Source: Bacillota bacterium (GTDB taxonomy: Bacteria > Bacteroidota > Bacteroidia > Bacteroidales > Bacteroidaceae). From it: a stretch of DNA of 38,001 nt. The stretch is from assembly GCA_023664625.1 (NCBI GenBank), contig JAMPFD010000019.1, positions 1-38,001 on the forward strand. Reading direction: 5' to 3'. The notes under the pieces were generated by a model. The model was not told the DNA's origin and ran no database searches. It was given only the letters and a program-made list of their open reading frames with translations. Positions 7,380-16,430 of the stretch are shown piece by piece; positions within the stretch are counted from its first letter, which is position 1, and every line of letters begins with the position of its first letter. Made by a program: the position numbers and the translations under genes.

Positions 7380-7477
7380 GGCAGGCTCCGGAGAACATAT
7401 CTCCAAATGGTCACGTCATAACGGCGCACATTTCCCGTGTCCGTTTCATGCGTTCAGACATGCCTCCGGAACCTGCC
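7380..7477. repeat. long-range inverted repeat downstream of purL
   Basis: GGCAGGCTCCGGAG (7380-7393) and CTCCGGAACCTGCC (7464-7477) are complementary at 13 of 14 positions, with a 70-base interior. They lie in the gap between purL and the chromate transporter pair. It could act as an attenuator or mRNA-stabilising structure; no U tract is present. Confidence 0.5.
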
Positions 7478-7494
7478 GGCACATTAATCAATGT

Positions 7495-10400
7495 TTAGGA
7501 GTTCTTCTCAATCCACTTACGTGCATTGACAAATGCCTCATGCCAAGGAGTCACCTTGTCTGTAAGACGGCGCTCCTCAGGATAATATCCGCACTGCCAA
7601 GGGAACTGCGTACGCTCCGGATGCGGCATAATGGCGAGATGACGTCCGTCCTTACTTGCAAGAGCGGCAACATTATAGTCAGAGCCATTAGGATTTCCGG
7701 GGTACTCTGAGCGGTTGTACTTCGCAACAACATTATATTCCTGCTCTGCCAAAGGCAAGCTGAACTTACCTTCTCCGTGAGCAACCCAGCATCCGATCTT
7801 CTCTCCTGACAGTGAGCCGAGCATCACTGAGTCGTTCTGTGGTATTGAAAGAGTTACGAATGCAGACTCAAACTTGTGTGAATCATTGTGCAGCATCTGA
7901 GCATAGTCACGTGCATCGGTTGATGCCGTAGTATTGTTCAGCAGTCCGAGTTCTACCATCAGCTGACATCCGTTACATACACCGAGGGAGAGAGTATCCT
8001 TGCGTGCATAGAACTTGTCAAGGGCTTCCTTCGCCTTCGGATTGAAAAGGAATGCTCCTGCCCAGCCTTTTGCAGAACCGAGGACGTCGGAATTGGAGAA
8101 TCCTCCACAGAAAGCGACAAGGTTAACCTCCTCAAGCGTCTCACAGCCCGTTATGAGGTCGGTCATCGTTACGTCCTTGACATCAAAGCCTGCCATATAG
8201 AACGAGTATGCCATCTCACGTTCTGAGTTCGTTCCCTTCTCACGGATTATTGCCGCAACCGGGCGCTTTTCTTCCGGACGCGGAGTAACAGTAAGAGGCT
8301 CACCGCTTACGGACCACTCAACCGGAATATTCTTATAATTTACGAAGCGCTCTGCCGCCTTGCCGTTAAAGCTCTGACGACGGTCCAGGAGGTATGACGT
8401 ACTGTACCATACATCGCGGAGTTCATTGATATCAAACTCGAAAGTCATCTCGCGTTCAGCTATCTTTCCGTTAGGCACCTGAGCATTGCTCATGGTCTTC
8501 GCAATGATTATCTTTCTCTCATTGCCATACACAGGAGCACCAATCTTGGCATATCCGACACCGGCATCCTCCAGGATTTTCTTCACGCGGCTTGCATCTG
8601 ATTCCCTTACCTGAATGACAACACCGGGATTCTCGGCAAAGAGAACCTTCACGATGTCCTGCTCCTGAATCTTGTCAAGGTTAAGTTCGAGACCGCCTTC
8701 CGTATTGGCGAAGCACATTTCGAGCAATGTTGTGATGAGACCGCCGGCAGAGATGTCATGGCCGGCAAGTACAAGTTCTTCCTTCACAAGTTCCTGAACA
8801 GCAAGGAATGCGTCACGGAAATACTCTGGATTCTTCACCGTAGGCACGTCAGAGCCCACCTTTCCCATCGACTGTGCAAAGGCTGAGCCGCCGAGCTGCA
8901 GACTGTCGAAAGAGAAATCTATGTAATAAAGGCGTGAAGCCTCTGTCTTTTTGATTACCGGAGAGACAACCTTCCTCACATCGCTCACCTCACCGCCGGC
9001 AGAGACAATCACCGTTCCCGGTGCAATAATCTTCTTTCCGTCAGGATATTTCTGAGTCATTGACAGAGAGTCCTTGCCTGTCGGCACATTTATCTGCAAG
9101 TCACAACAGAAGTCTGAAAGAGCCTTCACAGCTTTATACAGACGTGCATCCTCGCCTTCCTGTGAGCGGCAAGGCCACATCCAGTTAGCAGAAAGTGATA
9201 TACTGTCCGTTCCTTCCGCCATCGGAGCCCATACAAGATTTGTCAAAGCCTCAGCAACAGAGAGCACTGAGCCTGCTTCCGGATCAGCAAGGGCGGCCTG
9301 CGGAGCATGACCTATTGACGTTGCAATTCCCTTTTCACCATTATAGTCCAAGGCAACGGCACCACAGTCGGAGAGCGGCAACTGAAGCTCGCCCTGGCAC
9401 TGCTGGCGTGCGACACGACCTGTAACGGAGCGGTCTACCTTGTTTGTCAGCCAGTCCTTACATGCAACAGCCTCAAGCTGGAGGACATTCTTCACATAAC
9501 ACGTAAGAGTATCGGCAAGAGTGGACTGTGAGGAGACACCTGTATGACCGTATGTCACGACATCATACTTGCGCTCCACTGTCTTGTCAACCATAAAAGT
9601 CTTAGGAGAGCTGCCGAACATCTGGTCAACAGAGAGGTCAAAAGGACGCACACCGTCAGCCTGTTCAAAGGCAAAGCGGCGGTCGCCGGTAGTCTCTCCC
9701 ACAGTGTACATAGGGGCACGCTCACGGTCAGCAATCTTCTGCACATGCTCAATGGCTGCCTCATCAATAAGCAATCCCATGCGTTCCTGAGACTCATTGG
9801 CAATAATTTCCTTGGCAGAGAGAGTCTTGTCTCCGACAGGAAGCTTATCCATGTGTATCAGGCCTCCACACTCCTCAACAAGTTCCGACAGGCAGTTGAC
9901 ATGACCTGCCGAGCCATGGTCGTGGATGGATACGATAGGATTGTTCTCTTCCTCACCAAGAGCACGGATGACATTATACGCACGCTTCTGCATCTCCGGA
10001 TTCGCACGCTGCACGGCATTAAGTTCTATGCCGCTGGAGTAGCGTCCTGTCTCCACGGAAGATACAGAACCGCCACCGAGACCGATACGATAGTTCTCAC
10101 CACCCATGACGACGACCTTGTTGCCTGCCTGCGGTTCACCCTTCAGACAGTCACGCTCTATGCCATAGCCTACGCCGCCGGCAAGCATGATAACCTTATC
10201 ATAAGCATACTGCTCCTCTTTTTCCTGATGCTCAAAAGTAAGCACGGAACCACAGATAAGCGGCTGTCCGAACTTGTTTCCGAAGTCCGACGCACCGTTG
10301 GAAGCCTTGATAAGGATCTGCTCCGGTGTCTGATAAAGCCACTCTCTGACAGGCATAATCTTCTCCCAAGCCTGATTCGCGCCCTCCTTACGTGGGTAAG

Positions 10401-11271
10401 AAGTCATGTAGACTGCCGTTCCTGCAATAGGCCATGAGCCTACACCGCCGCCCATACGGTCACGGATTTCACCGCCGGTACCGGTTGCCGCTCCGTTGAA
10501 AGGCTCCACAGTGGTAGGGAAGTTATGAGTCTCAGCCTTCAGGGATATTACCGACTTCACTCTCTTCACCCTGTAAAGGTCAGGCCGAGAGTGGTCAGCA
10601 GGAGCGAACTGGTCAATCTCAGGGCCGGCACTGAACGCCACGTTGTCCTTGTAGGCCGACAGAATCTTGTTCGGATTCTCCTTTGTAGTCTTCTTAATCA
10701 TCTGGAAGAGCGATGATTCCTTCTCTTCTCCATCAATGATGAACGTACCGCCGAAGATTTTGTGGCGGCAGTGCTCGGAGTTAATCTGGGCGAAGCCGAA
10801 TATTTCCGAGTCAGTAAGAGGGCGTCCGAGTTCATCCTCAACCTTATGGAGATACTCTATCTCCTCCTTTGACAGTGCCAGGCCCTCCTGTTCGTTATAT
10901 TCCTCCAGGTTCTCAACATGCTTGATCGGCTCCGGCTTGATGTCAACTGTAAAGATGTTCTGGTCAAGTCCGCCGTACATACGCTGCAACATGGAGTCAT
11001 GCTCGGCGTCAGCACTGTCAACAGGCCAGTACTCCTCTATACGCGAAATGCCCTTGAGACCCATGTTCTGTGTTATCTCAACGGCATTCGTACTCCAAGG
11101 AGTTATCATCTCACGTCGCGGACCGACATAGAAGCCCTCCAGTTCCGCGTCACCAAGAAGTGTCGCGTTGCTGTAAAGCCAGCAAAGTTCTTTTACTTCA
11201 TCCGCGGCAGGCTGATGGTCAATCTGCGTTGCGACGATGCTCTGTGATGGTGTCTTGAAAAAGAGAATCAT
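7495..11271 (-). CDS. purL: phosphoribosylformylglycinamidine synthase
   Basis: The large single-chain form of FGAM synthase (1258 residues). It catalyses the fourth step of purine synthesis, using ATP and glutamine to convert FGAR to FGAM in the cytoplasm. The synthase half shows LKAETHNFPTTVEPF with His249 and the glycine-rich GTGGEIRDRMGGG. The C-terminal glutamine amidotransferase domain has AFCGGFSNSDVLGSAKGW, the nucleophile Cys1099 in LGVCNGCQLM and HPERTQFPW. I start it at MILFFKTPSQ (11271); an in-frame ATG at 11349 would place the promoter (11311-11343) inside the gene. Length fits the E. coli-type enzyme (about 1295). It stands alone in purine terms, with no other pur gene in the window. 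Confidence 0.97.
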   Translation of the reverse strand: MILFFKTPSQSIVATQIDHQPAADEVKELCWLYSNATLLGDAELEGFYVGPRREMITPWSTNAVEITQNMGLKGISRIEEYWPVDSADAEHDSMLQRMYGGLDQNIFTVDIKPEPIKHVENLEEYNEQEGLALSKEEIEYLHKVEDELGRPLTDSEIFGFAQINSEHCRHKIFGGTFIIDGEEKESSLFQMIKKTTKENPNKILSAYKDNVAFSAGPEIDQFAPADHSRPDLYRVKRVKSVISLKAETHNFPTTVEPFNGAATGTGGEIRDRMGGGVGSWPIAGTAVYMTSYPRKEGANQAWEKIMPVREWLYQTPEQILIKASNGASDFGNKFGQPLICGSVLTFEHQEKEEQYAYDKVIMLAGGVGYGIERDCLKGEPQAGNKVVVMGGENYRIGLGGGSVSSVETGRYSSGIELNAVQRANPEMQKRAYNVIRALGEEENNPIVSIHDHGSAGHVNCLSELVEECGGLIHMDKLPVGDKTLSAKEIIANESQERMGLLIDEAAIEHVQKIADRERAPMYTVGETTGDRRFAFEQADGVRPFDLSVDQMFGSSPKTFMVDKTVERKYDVVTYGHTGVSSQSTLADTLTCYVKNVLQLEAVACKDWLTNKVDRSVTGRVARQQCQGELQLPLSDCGAVALDYNGEKGIATSIGHAPQAALADPEAGSVLSVAEALTNLVWAPMAEGTDSISLSANWMWPCRSQEGEDARLYKAVKALSDFCCDLQINVPTGKDSLSMTQKYPDGKKIIAPGTVIVSAGGEVSDVRKVVSPVIKKTEASRLYYIDFSFDSLQLGGSAFAQSMGKVGSDVPTVKNPEYFRDAFLAVQELVKEELVLAGHDISAGGLITTLLEMCFANTEGGLELNLDKIQEQDIVKVLFAENPGVVIQVRESDASRVKKILEDAGVGYAKIGAPVYGNERKIIIAKTMSNAQVPNGKIAEREMTFEFDINELRDVWYSTSYLLDRRQSFNGKAAERFVNYKNIPVEWSVSGEPLTVTPRPEEKRPVAAIIREKGTNSEREMAYSFYMAGFDVKDVTMTDLITGCETLEEVNLVAFCGGFSNSDVLGSAKGWAGAFLFNPKAKEALDKFYARKDTLSLGVCNGCQLMVELGLLNNTTASTDARDYAQMLHNDSHKFESAFVTLSIPQNDSVMLGSLSGEKIGCWVAHGEGKFSLPLAEQEYNVVAKYNRSEYPGNPNGSDYNVAALASKDGRHLAIMPHPERTQFPWQCGYYPEERRLTDKVTPWHEAFVNARKWIEKNS

Positions 11272-11310
11272 TGTTCCTGTATTTGTTTTTGTTGAATATC
11301 TATCTTTCCG

Positions 11311-11343
11311 CAAAGTTACAACATTTCCATTAATAATGTACAA
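11311..11343 (-). promoter_or_regulatory. purL promoter
   Basis: Perfect -7 box TAACTTTG (- strand, 11311-11318) with a TTG-type -33 element (11341-11343) about 22 bases upstream. It gives a leader of roughly 35 bases before the chosen start at 11271. Confidence 0.6.
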
Positions 11344-11522
11344 GGACAATCTATAATATAAGTTTTTTTAAGTTTGAGCGGCATAAAGAGAACGCACGGC
11401 TGTCAGACACGCCAACAAATCCGACACGGCATACACTGTTAAATTAAGATCCATTTCGATCTACAAGGTTAAAGTTCTCCACATTTTATTCTGCCATACG
11501 CATACAGGAACTTGGATTTTAT

Positions 11523-11530
11523 TAACTTTG
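11523..11530 (+). promoter_or_regulatory. -7 box TAACTTTG before the dam-like gene
   Basis: Perfect TAnnTTTG match 40 bases before the start codon at 11571. The -33 region lacks a clear TTTG at standard spacing. Confidence 0.5.
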
Positions 11531-11570
11531 TCAACTAAGAAAACCAAGCAAAACCATAACAGAATCTACG

Positions 11571-12641
11571 ATGACAGCAAAACCATTTATAAAATGGGTT
11601 GGAGGGAAAAGCCAGCTTATCGGTCAACTTGACGCGCTGCTCCCTGACGATTTCGGCACTCGGACTGACGCTACATATATCGAACCTTTTGTCGGTGGCG
11701 GTGCCATGCTCTTCCATATTCTACAGAAATATCCTAACATACGGCACGCCGTCATAAACGACATCAACCTTGATCTTGTCACCTGCTACCGCACAGTACG
11801 TGACCGTCCGGAAGAACTCATACTGTCACTGCAAGATACCGAGAGACATTACAAATCTCTTCACGCCGAGGAAGAAAGAAGAGAATTTTTCCTCGGTATG
11901 CGGAAACGCTACAATGAGAAGGGACTGTCTGACATAGAAAACACGACAAAGTTCATTTTTCTTAACCGCACATGCTTCAACGGACTTTACCGTGTCAACA
12001 AGTCCGGGGCTTTCAACGTCCCATTCGGCAAGTATGCCAATCCAACCATCTGCGACGCAGACACCATAAGGGCAGACAGTAATGTGTTGCAACGTGTGGA
12101 AATTATCAACGGAGACTTTGAAGATACATTCCGTCACGCACAAGGCAATACACTTTTCTACTTCGATCCCCCATACCGTCCGTTGAGCAGCACGTCAAAC
12201 TTCAAGGACTACACCACAGAACCATTCAATGACGATTCGCAGCGGCGCCTGAAAACATTCTGCGACAAAATCAATGATGCAAATTTCCATTTCATGCTGA
12301 GCAATTCCGACTGCAAAGGAGTCCATGAAACCATCGGATTCTTCGACAGTCTTTACAGTGCATATTCCATAAAACGGGTATGGGCTTCACGCCATATCAA
12401 CTCCAATCCCGACAAGCGCGGGAAACTGACTGAAATCCTTGTCCGCAACTACACATGTACAAAAGAGTATTTAATAATGGACAACATCACGTCCGACAGT
12501 CACTGCGCCGCAGAGAACCCGCCTCCTCCACGCTTATTTAAACCAACGACAGAAATACAGCCCACACACAACATGCCAACACGACAAGAGTTCCATTGCA
12601 TCAGACAACAATTCCTGGAACAAGATATTCGAAGACCATAG
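11571..12641 (+). CDS. dam: Dam-like adenine-N6 DNA methyltransferase
   Basis: A 356-residue D12-class adenine methylase. It has the SAM-binding opening FIKWVGGKSQL and YIEPFVGGGAML, the specificity-region block FNGLYRVNKSGAFNVPFGKY, and the catalytic motif D199-P-P-Y in FYFDPPYRPLSSTSNF. The last two blocks are strongly Dam/DpnM-like, so GATC is the likely target (inference). The D12 fold should end near LTEILVRNYT (about residue 294). The remaining 60 or so residues (ENPPPPRLFKPTTEIQPT and onward) are proline-rich and atypical and overlap remnants of a second gene in another frame, so they probably arose when the downstream region was rearranged. It may be an orphan epigenetic methylase surviving from a DpnII-type restriction system. 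Confidence 0.9.
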   Translation: MTAKPFIKWVGGKSQLIGQLDALLPDDFGTRTDATYIEPFVGGGAMLFHILQKYPNIRHAVINDINLDLVTCYRTVRDRPEELILSLQDTERHYKSLHAEEERREFFLGMRKRYNEKGLSDIENTTKFIFLNRTCFNGLYRVNKSGAFNVPFGKYANPTICDADTIRADSNVLQRVEIINGDFEDTFRHAQGNTLFYFDPPYRPLSSTSNFKDYTTEPFNDDSQRRLKTFCDKINDANFHFMLSNSDCKGVHETIGFFDSLYSAYSIKRVWASRHINSNPDKRGKLTEILVRNYTCTKEYLIMDNITSDSHCAAENPPPPRLFKPTTEIQPTHNMPTRQEFHCIRQQFLEQDIRRP

Positions 12642-12774
12642 AATACATGACTTTTACAACGGCCCCGTTGAAATAACGGCAGAGCAAATCAAGCAGTCAT
12701 GCCAGAATTTCCGCAAAACAACAGACTTACACGCATCATTCTCGCGAGCACCGATAAAGGTGACTGGATTTTAG
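12595..12774 (+). pseudogene. N-terminal fragment of a type II restriction enzyme
   Basis: In the frame +1 to the dam-like gene the sequence reads IASDNNSWNKIFEDHRIHDF, then PVEITAEQIKQSCQNF, before drifting into unrelated codons and a TAG at 12772. From memory, the WNKIFEDY...ITAEQIKK.CQ.F pattern opens some type II restriction endonucleases encoded beside Dam-like methylases; I could not verify this by search. Only about 38 residues are recognisable and no proper start is seen. From about 12711 the homology passes into the second methylase remnant in a different frame, so the body of the nuclease has been deleted. Confidence 0.5.
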
Positions 12775-13007
12775 ATCCTTTCTGCGGCAGTTCCACGACA
12801 GGAATTGCAGCAAATCTCTGTGGAAGGAGATTTGCGGGCATAGATCAGGACGAGGCTTTCTGCCGAATGTCCAAGGCAAGACGTGAGGAGATAGAGAGCC
12901 TCAACGCACGTGCGGACTTGGCACGCCACATAACAGACCTGAAAAGCATCAGTGCCGGCACCTCCTTCACATGCGAGGACATTCCATGCGGTGCAATACC
13001 GTTTTGA
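12699..13007 (+). pseudogene. C-terminal remnant of a second DNA methyltransferase
   Basis: A 102-codon frame. The section RLTRIILASTDKGDWILDPF, continuing CGSSTTGIAANLCGRRFAGI and DQDEAFCRMSKARREEIESL, is the C-terminal SAM-binding part of a DpnA-like (N6/N4, beta-class) methyltransferase. Such enzymes are usually 250-350 residues long with the catalytic DPPY motif upstream. That upstream part is missing, so the product cannot methylate DNA. It follows the Dam-like gene and the restriction-enzyme fragment, as expected for a DpnII-type operon shortened by one internal deletion. The last 30 residues (SAGTSFTCEDIPCGAIPF) are not recognisable. The ATG at 12699 is probably fortuitous. Confidence 0.75.
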
Positions 13008-13077
13008 GAAGACAGCAAGCCTGTCATCATAAAATAACGGAACATCTCCTAACGCCACACCGGGGCATCTTTCTCCT

Positions 13078-13128
13078 ACATGACAGCAGCGTCACACCTT
13101 TCACGAAGGCATGACGCTGCTGTCATGT
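13078..13128 (+). terminator. strong terminator after the methylase remnant
   Basis: A perfect 17-base stem, ACATGACAGCAGCGTCA (13078-13094) and TGACGCTGCTGTCATGT (13112-13128), is followed on the + strand by TTTTATTTT. It separates the restriction-modification scar from gmd, which reads leftward, and could also stop gmd transcripts. Confidence 0.85.
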
Positions 13129-13172
13129 TTTTATTTTGGGCACAACAGGTTATGATGTGCCGTCATGCAGGC

Positions 13173-14267
13173 TTACTTCACAAGACCCTTCTCGAGATAT
13201 TCGGCAAGGTTGGTACGCATAACGCTGGCAACATGCTCAGCGGCAACTTTCTGCATATCATGCTTAACCATAATCTCAACGAGCTTCTCGAAGGAAGTCG
13301 TCTGAGGATTCCATCCCAGTTCGTTCTTCGCCTTTGTAGGATCGCCCCAGAGATTCACGACATCCGTAGGACGGTAAAAATCCTCGCTGACAGCCACGAC
13401 CACCTTACCCGTCTTCACGTCAATTCCCTTCTCATTGATGCCCTCGCCTTCCCAGCGCATCTCTATGCCGGCATGACGGAAGGCAAGCGTTGCGAACTCA
13501 CGCACGGTATGCTGCACGCCAGTAGCGATTACGAAGTCCTCCGGAGTGTCATGCTGAAGGATAAGCCACATGCACTCCACATAATCCTTTGCATATCCCC
13601 AGTCGCGGAGGGAGTCAAGGTTACCGAGATACAGGCAATCCTGCTTGCCCTGGGCGATGCGTGCGGCAGCGAGAGTGATTTTTCTTGTCACGAAAGTCTC
13701 GCCACGGCGTTCCGACTCGTGGTTGAAAAGGATACCGGAGCAGCAGAACATGTTGTATGCCTCACGATACTCCTTGATGATCCAGAAACCGTAGAGTTTC
13801 GCCACGGCATACGGAGAATAAGGATGGAACGGAGTTTTCTCGTTCTGAGGCACTTCCTCCACCTTGCCGTAAAGTTCGGAAGTTGAAGCCTGATAAATCT
13901 TGCAGGTCTTCTCCAAATGGTTTGTGCGTACCGCCTCAAGCACACGGAGCACACCCGTGGCATCGACATCGGCAGTAAACTCCGGAGCATCGAAGCTCAC
14001 CTGCACATGCGACTGTGCCGCAAGATTATATATCTCGTCCGGACGGACAAGGCCGACAAGTTTCACGAGCGACATCGAGTCTGTCATGTCAGCGTAGTGA
14101 AGGTGAAAATCCGGAGTACCTTCAAGATGCGCTATGCGCTCGCGGTAGTCCACACTGGAGCGGCGGATGATGCCGTGCACCTCGTAGCCTTTTTCAAGAA
14201 GAAACTCTGAGAGGTAACTGCCGTCCTGACCCGTCACGCCGGTAATCAATGCAACTTTCTTTTCCAT
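13173..14267 (-). CDS. gmd: GDP-mannose 4,6-dehydratase
   Basis: A 364-residue extended SDR enzyme that converts GDP-D-mannose to GDP-4-keto-6-deoxy-mannose, the first step to GDP-L-fucose. Diagnostic features are the NADP-binding start [20 protein letters not shown], the [14 protein letters not shown] block, and the catalytic Tyr-x3-Lys in [11 protein letters not shown]. The length and a C-terminal [18 protein letters not shown] end (here [19 protein letters not shown]) fit the family well. It follows fcl by 69 bases on the same strand, so the two probably form one transcript despite the gap. It supplies activated fucose or a related 6-deoxyhexose to the surface-glycan genes on the opposite strand. 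Confidence 0.96.
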   Translation of the reverse strand: MEKKVALITGVTGQDGSYLSEFLLEKGYEVHGIIRRSSVDYRERIAHLEGTPDFHLHYADMTDSMSLVKLVGLVRPDEIYNLAAQSHVQVSFDAPEFTADVDATGVLRVLEAVRTNHLEKTCKIYQASTSELYGKVEEVPQNEKTPFHPYSPYAVAKLYGFWIIKEYREAYNMFCCSGILFNHESERRGETFVTRKITLAAARIAQGKQDCLYLGNLDSLRDWGYAKDYVECMWLILQHDTPEDFVIATGVQHTVREFATLAFRHAGIEMRWEGEGINEKGIDVKTGKVVVAVSEDFYRPTDVVNLWGDPTKAKNELGWNPQTTSFEKLVEIMVKHDMQKVAAEHVASVMRTNLAEYLEKGLVK

Positions 14268-14336
14268 AGATGATTGTTTTTATTTTATTGTTCTGTATGT
14301 TTTTACCACTAATACCTATTCCCCATATCCTGTCCT

Positions 14337-15509
14337 TCAGGAAATCGACTCTTTATACCATTCGAAGAGTTTTTTCACGCCGTCCTCTATCTCAACCTTA
14401 TGAGTCCAGCCGAGCGAGTGGAGCTTGGAGACATCGATAAGTTTGCGCATCGTTCCGTCAGGCTTGCTTGAGTCAAAGCATACCTCACCCTCGAATCCCA
14501 CTGCCTTGACGACAAGTTCCGAGAGTTCGCGGATAGTCAGTTCCTTGCCTGTTCCGACATTGATATGACAGTTACGTATCTCTCCGAGCGAAGGAATCGC
14601 ACCGCCACGGCCGGCAGAGTGGTTGCGGTCGACAGCACCGTCGGTGCTCGCACCGTAATGCACACTGGAGTATTTCTCTATGCCGATGATGTCCTTGAAC
14701 TCCACATTGAGCAGGCAATGGACGGAAGCGTCCGCCATGTCCTCGCTCCAGAGGAACTCGCGGAGCGGAGTGCCGGTGCCCCAAAGCGTGACACGGTTGT
14801 TCTCAATGCCGTATTTCGCAAGGACTCTCTCTATCTCCTCATTGTCTGCCGAGCCGTCAACGCCTTCCACAGGACGCATGTCCATGTCCCTGCGCAAAGC
14901 GTCCCAATCGCCCTCATGAATAAGCTTTGCAAGATAGATCTTGCGCATCATGGCCGGCATGACATGGGAATTCTCAAGATGGAAATTATCATTGGGGCCA
15001 TAAAGGTTCGTAGGCATCACGGCGATATAGTCCGTACCGTACTGCAAGTTATACGACTCGCACATCTTCAGGCCGGCAATCTTGGCTATGGCATACTCCT
15101 CATTGGTGTATTCCAGTTCCGAAGTGAGGAGGCAGTCCTCCTTCATCGGCTGCGGCGCGTTCTTCGGATAGATGCATGTGCTGCCGAGAAACAGCAGTTT
15201 CTGCACACCGTGGGCATACGCCTCACTGATTACGTTGCACTGCATCTTCATGTTCATCATCATGAAGTCAGCACGGTAGAGCGAGTTGGCCATGATTCCT
15301 CCGACGAAAGCGGCGGCGAGGACAACGGCATCAGGACGCTCCTCGTCAAAGAAAGCGCGGACGGCAGCCTGGTCCGTGAGGTCCAGCTCCTTATGCGTTC
15401 GTCCTACAAGATTGCCGAAACCACGGGCTTTCAGATTGTTCCAAATGGCGGAACCTACCAGACCACGATGGCCGGCGACGTAAATTTTACTGTCTTTGTT
15501 AAGTTTCAT
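14337..15509 (-). CDS. fcl: GDP-L-fucose synthase
   Basis: A 390-residue SDR epimerase-reductase that turns GDP-4-keto-6-deoxy-mannose into GDP-L-fucose with NADPH. It shows [18 protein letters not shown] at the start, [18 protein letters not shown], the Tyr-x3-Lys motif EYAIAKIAG, the family block [20 protein letters not shown], and the closing [20 protein letters not shown]. It is about 70 residues longer than the E. coli enzyme because of two insertions: one around [20 protein letters not shown] before the [14 protein letters not shown] segment, and one around [19 protein letters not shown] before [10 protein letters not shown]. Similar insertions are, as I recall, common in Bacteroidetes forms. 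It is first in the fcl-gmd unit and divergent from the cytidylyltransferase gene. Confidence 0.95.
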   Translation of the reverse strand: MKLNKDSKIYVAGHRGLVGSAIWNNLKARGFGNLVGRTHKELDLTDQAAVRAFFDEERPDAVVLAAAFVGGIMANSLYRADFMMMNMKMQCNVISEAYAHGVQKLLFLGSTCIYPKNAPQPMKEDCLLTSELEYTNEEYAIAKIAGLKMCESYNLQYGTDYIAVMPTNLYGPNDNFHLENSHVMPAMMRKIYLAKLIHEGDWDALRRDMDMRPVEGVDGSADNEEIERVLAKYGIENNRVTLWGTGTPLREFLWSEDMADASVHCLLNVEFKDIIGIEKYSSVHYGASTDGAVDRNHSAGRGGAIPSLGEIRNCHINVGTGKELTIRELSELVVKAVGFEGEVCFDSSKPDGTMRKLIDVSKLHSLGWTHKVEIEDGVKKLFEWYKESIS

Positions 15510-15573
15510 TATCCTTAATTCTCTTTTGTTTTCTTAATCTCCCGGTCTTTACCTTAAAGTCTAAAAATCGGTG

Positions 15574-15581
15574 CAAAGTTA
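15574..15581 (-). promoter_or_regulatory. -7 box TAACTTTG for fcl-gmd
   Basis: Perfect TAnnTTTG match on the - strand, 65 bases upstream of the fcl start codon. The -33 region is A-rich without a clear TTTG. Confidence 0.5.
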
Positions 15582-15623
15582 ATAAAAATATTATAAAAAC
15601 CTCAGATTTTCAGAAAAAAACAA

Positions 15624-15631
15624 TAATTTTG
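15624..15631 (+). promoter_or_regulatory. -7 box TAATTTTG for the first cytidylyltransferase gene
   Basis: Perfect TAnnTTTG match, 24 bases before the ATG at 15655. Together with the fcl box it makes a compact divergent promoter region of about 145 bases. Confidence 0.5.
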
Positions 15632-15654
15632 TACAGGTTTTCATTATATATGTT

Positions 15655-16359
15655 ATGAACATAGCAGTAATTCTTGCCGGCGGCAGCGGCACGCGCGTGG
15701 GCGGCGACATGCCCAAGCAGTTCCTCCGCGTGGCGGGGAAGATGATCATCGAGCATACCATAGAGGCGTTCCACCGCAATCCGCGCATCGACGAGATTGC
15801 CATCGTCTCACGTAAGGATTATCTTGAAGAGGTGAGAGAAATGGTGGCACACAACGGCTATTCGAAGGTCCGCCATGTCCTCTGCGGGGGCAGGGAACGC
15901 TACCATTCGTCCCTTGCCGCCATCAGTGCATGCCGTGACGACAACGACCGCCTCCTTCTCCATGACTGCGTGCGCCCTCTCGTGTCGCAGCGCATCATCG
16001 ATGACTGCCTTGACGCCCTTGACACTTACGAGGCCGTGGATGTTGCTGTTCCCACGACAGACACCATCATAGAGATAGACTCCGGCGGCAATATCCGGCG
16101 CATACCGCAGCGCACAATGCTCCGTAACGTGCAGACCCCGCAAGGCTTCCGGTGCGGAACGATACGCCGTGCCTTCGAGCTTGCCGTGCAGGACCCGGAC
16201 TTCATGCCCACGGACGACTGCTCCGTAGTATTCCGCTACCTGCCGGGAACCCCGATTTTCGTTGTCGAGGGCGACCCGATGAACATCAAGGTGACTTACC
16301 GCGAAGACCTCAAGACGGTTGAGGAACAGTTAAGCGGACGTACAGGACCGGAGTCATGA
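15655..16359 (+). CDS. IspD/TarI-like cytidylyltransferase (copy 1)
   Basis: A 234-residue nucleotidyltransferase that joins CMP from CTP to a sugar-alcohol or methylerythritol phosphate. It has the CTP-binding loop ILAGGSGTRVGGDMPKQF (Lys21), the GGRERYHSSL segment, LLHDCVRPLVS (His103, Asp104), RNVQTPQGF, PTDDCSVV and a C-terminal NIKVTYREDL. IspD of the isoprenoid (MEP) pathway usually reads HDAARP here; HDCVRP is nearer the ribitol-5-phosphate cytidylyltransferase group (TarI/Bcs1). It could therefore be either the housekeeping IspD or a surface-glycan enzyme. A second relative lies 344 bases downstream, so the two are unlikely to be redundant. It is GC-rich compared with the left of the window (a 60-base sample at 15901 has 37 G+C). 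Confidence 0.85.
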   Translation: MNIAVILAGGSGTRVGGDMPKQFLRVAGKMIIEHTIEAFHRNPRIDEIAIVSRKDYLEEVREMVAHNGYSKVRHVLCGGRERYHSSLAAISACRDDNDRLLLHDCVRPLVSQRIIDDCLDALDTYEAVDVAVPTTDTIIEIDSGGNIRRIPQRTMLRNVQTPQGFRCGTIRRAFELAVQDPDFMPTDDCSVVFRYLPGTPIFVVEGDPMNIKVTYREDLKTVEEQLSGRTGPES

Positions 16360-16430
16360 AACCGATTTACAGAAACCTGATTCCCAGACAATTGTACACC
16401 ACCGACGGAAAACAGAAAACACGGAAGGAC

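Noticed and set aside
9544..10437. 297-codon + strand frame opposite purL
   Set aside because: It is antisense to highly conserved FGAM synthase sequence and is a by-product of its codon bias.
13080..13886. 268-codon + strand frame opposite gmd
   Set aside because: It begins in the terminator stem and is antisense to gmd.
14565..15518. 317-codon + strand frame opposite fcl
   Set aside because: It lies antisense to an intact GDP-fucose synthase with all motifs and itself shows none.
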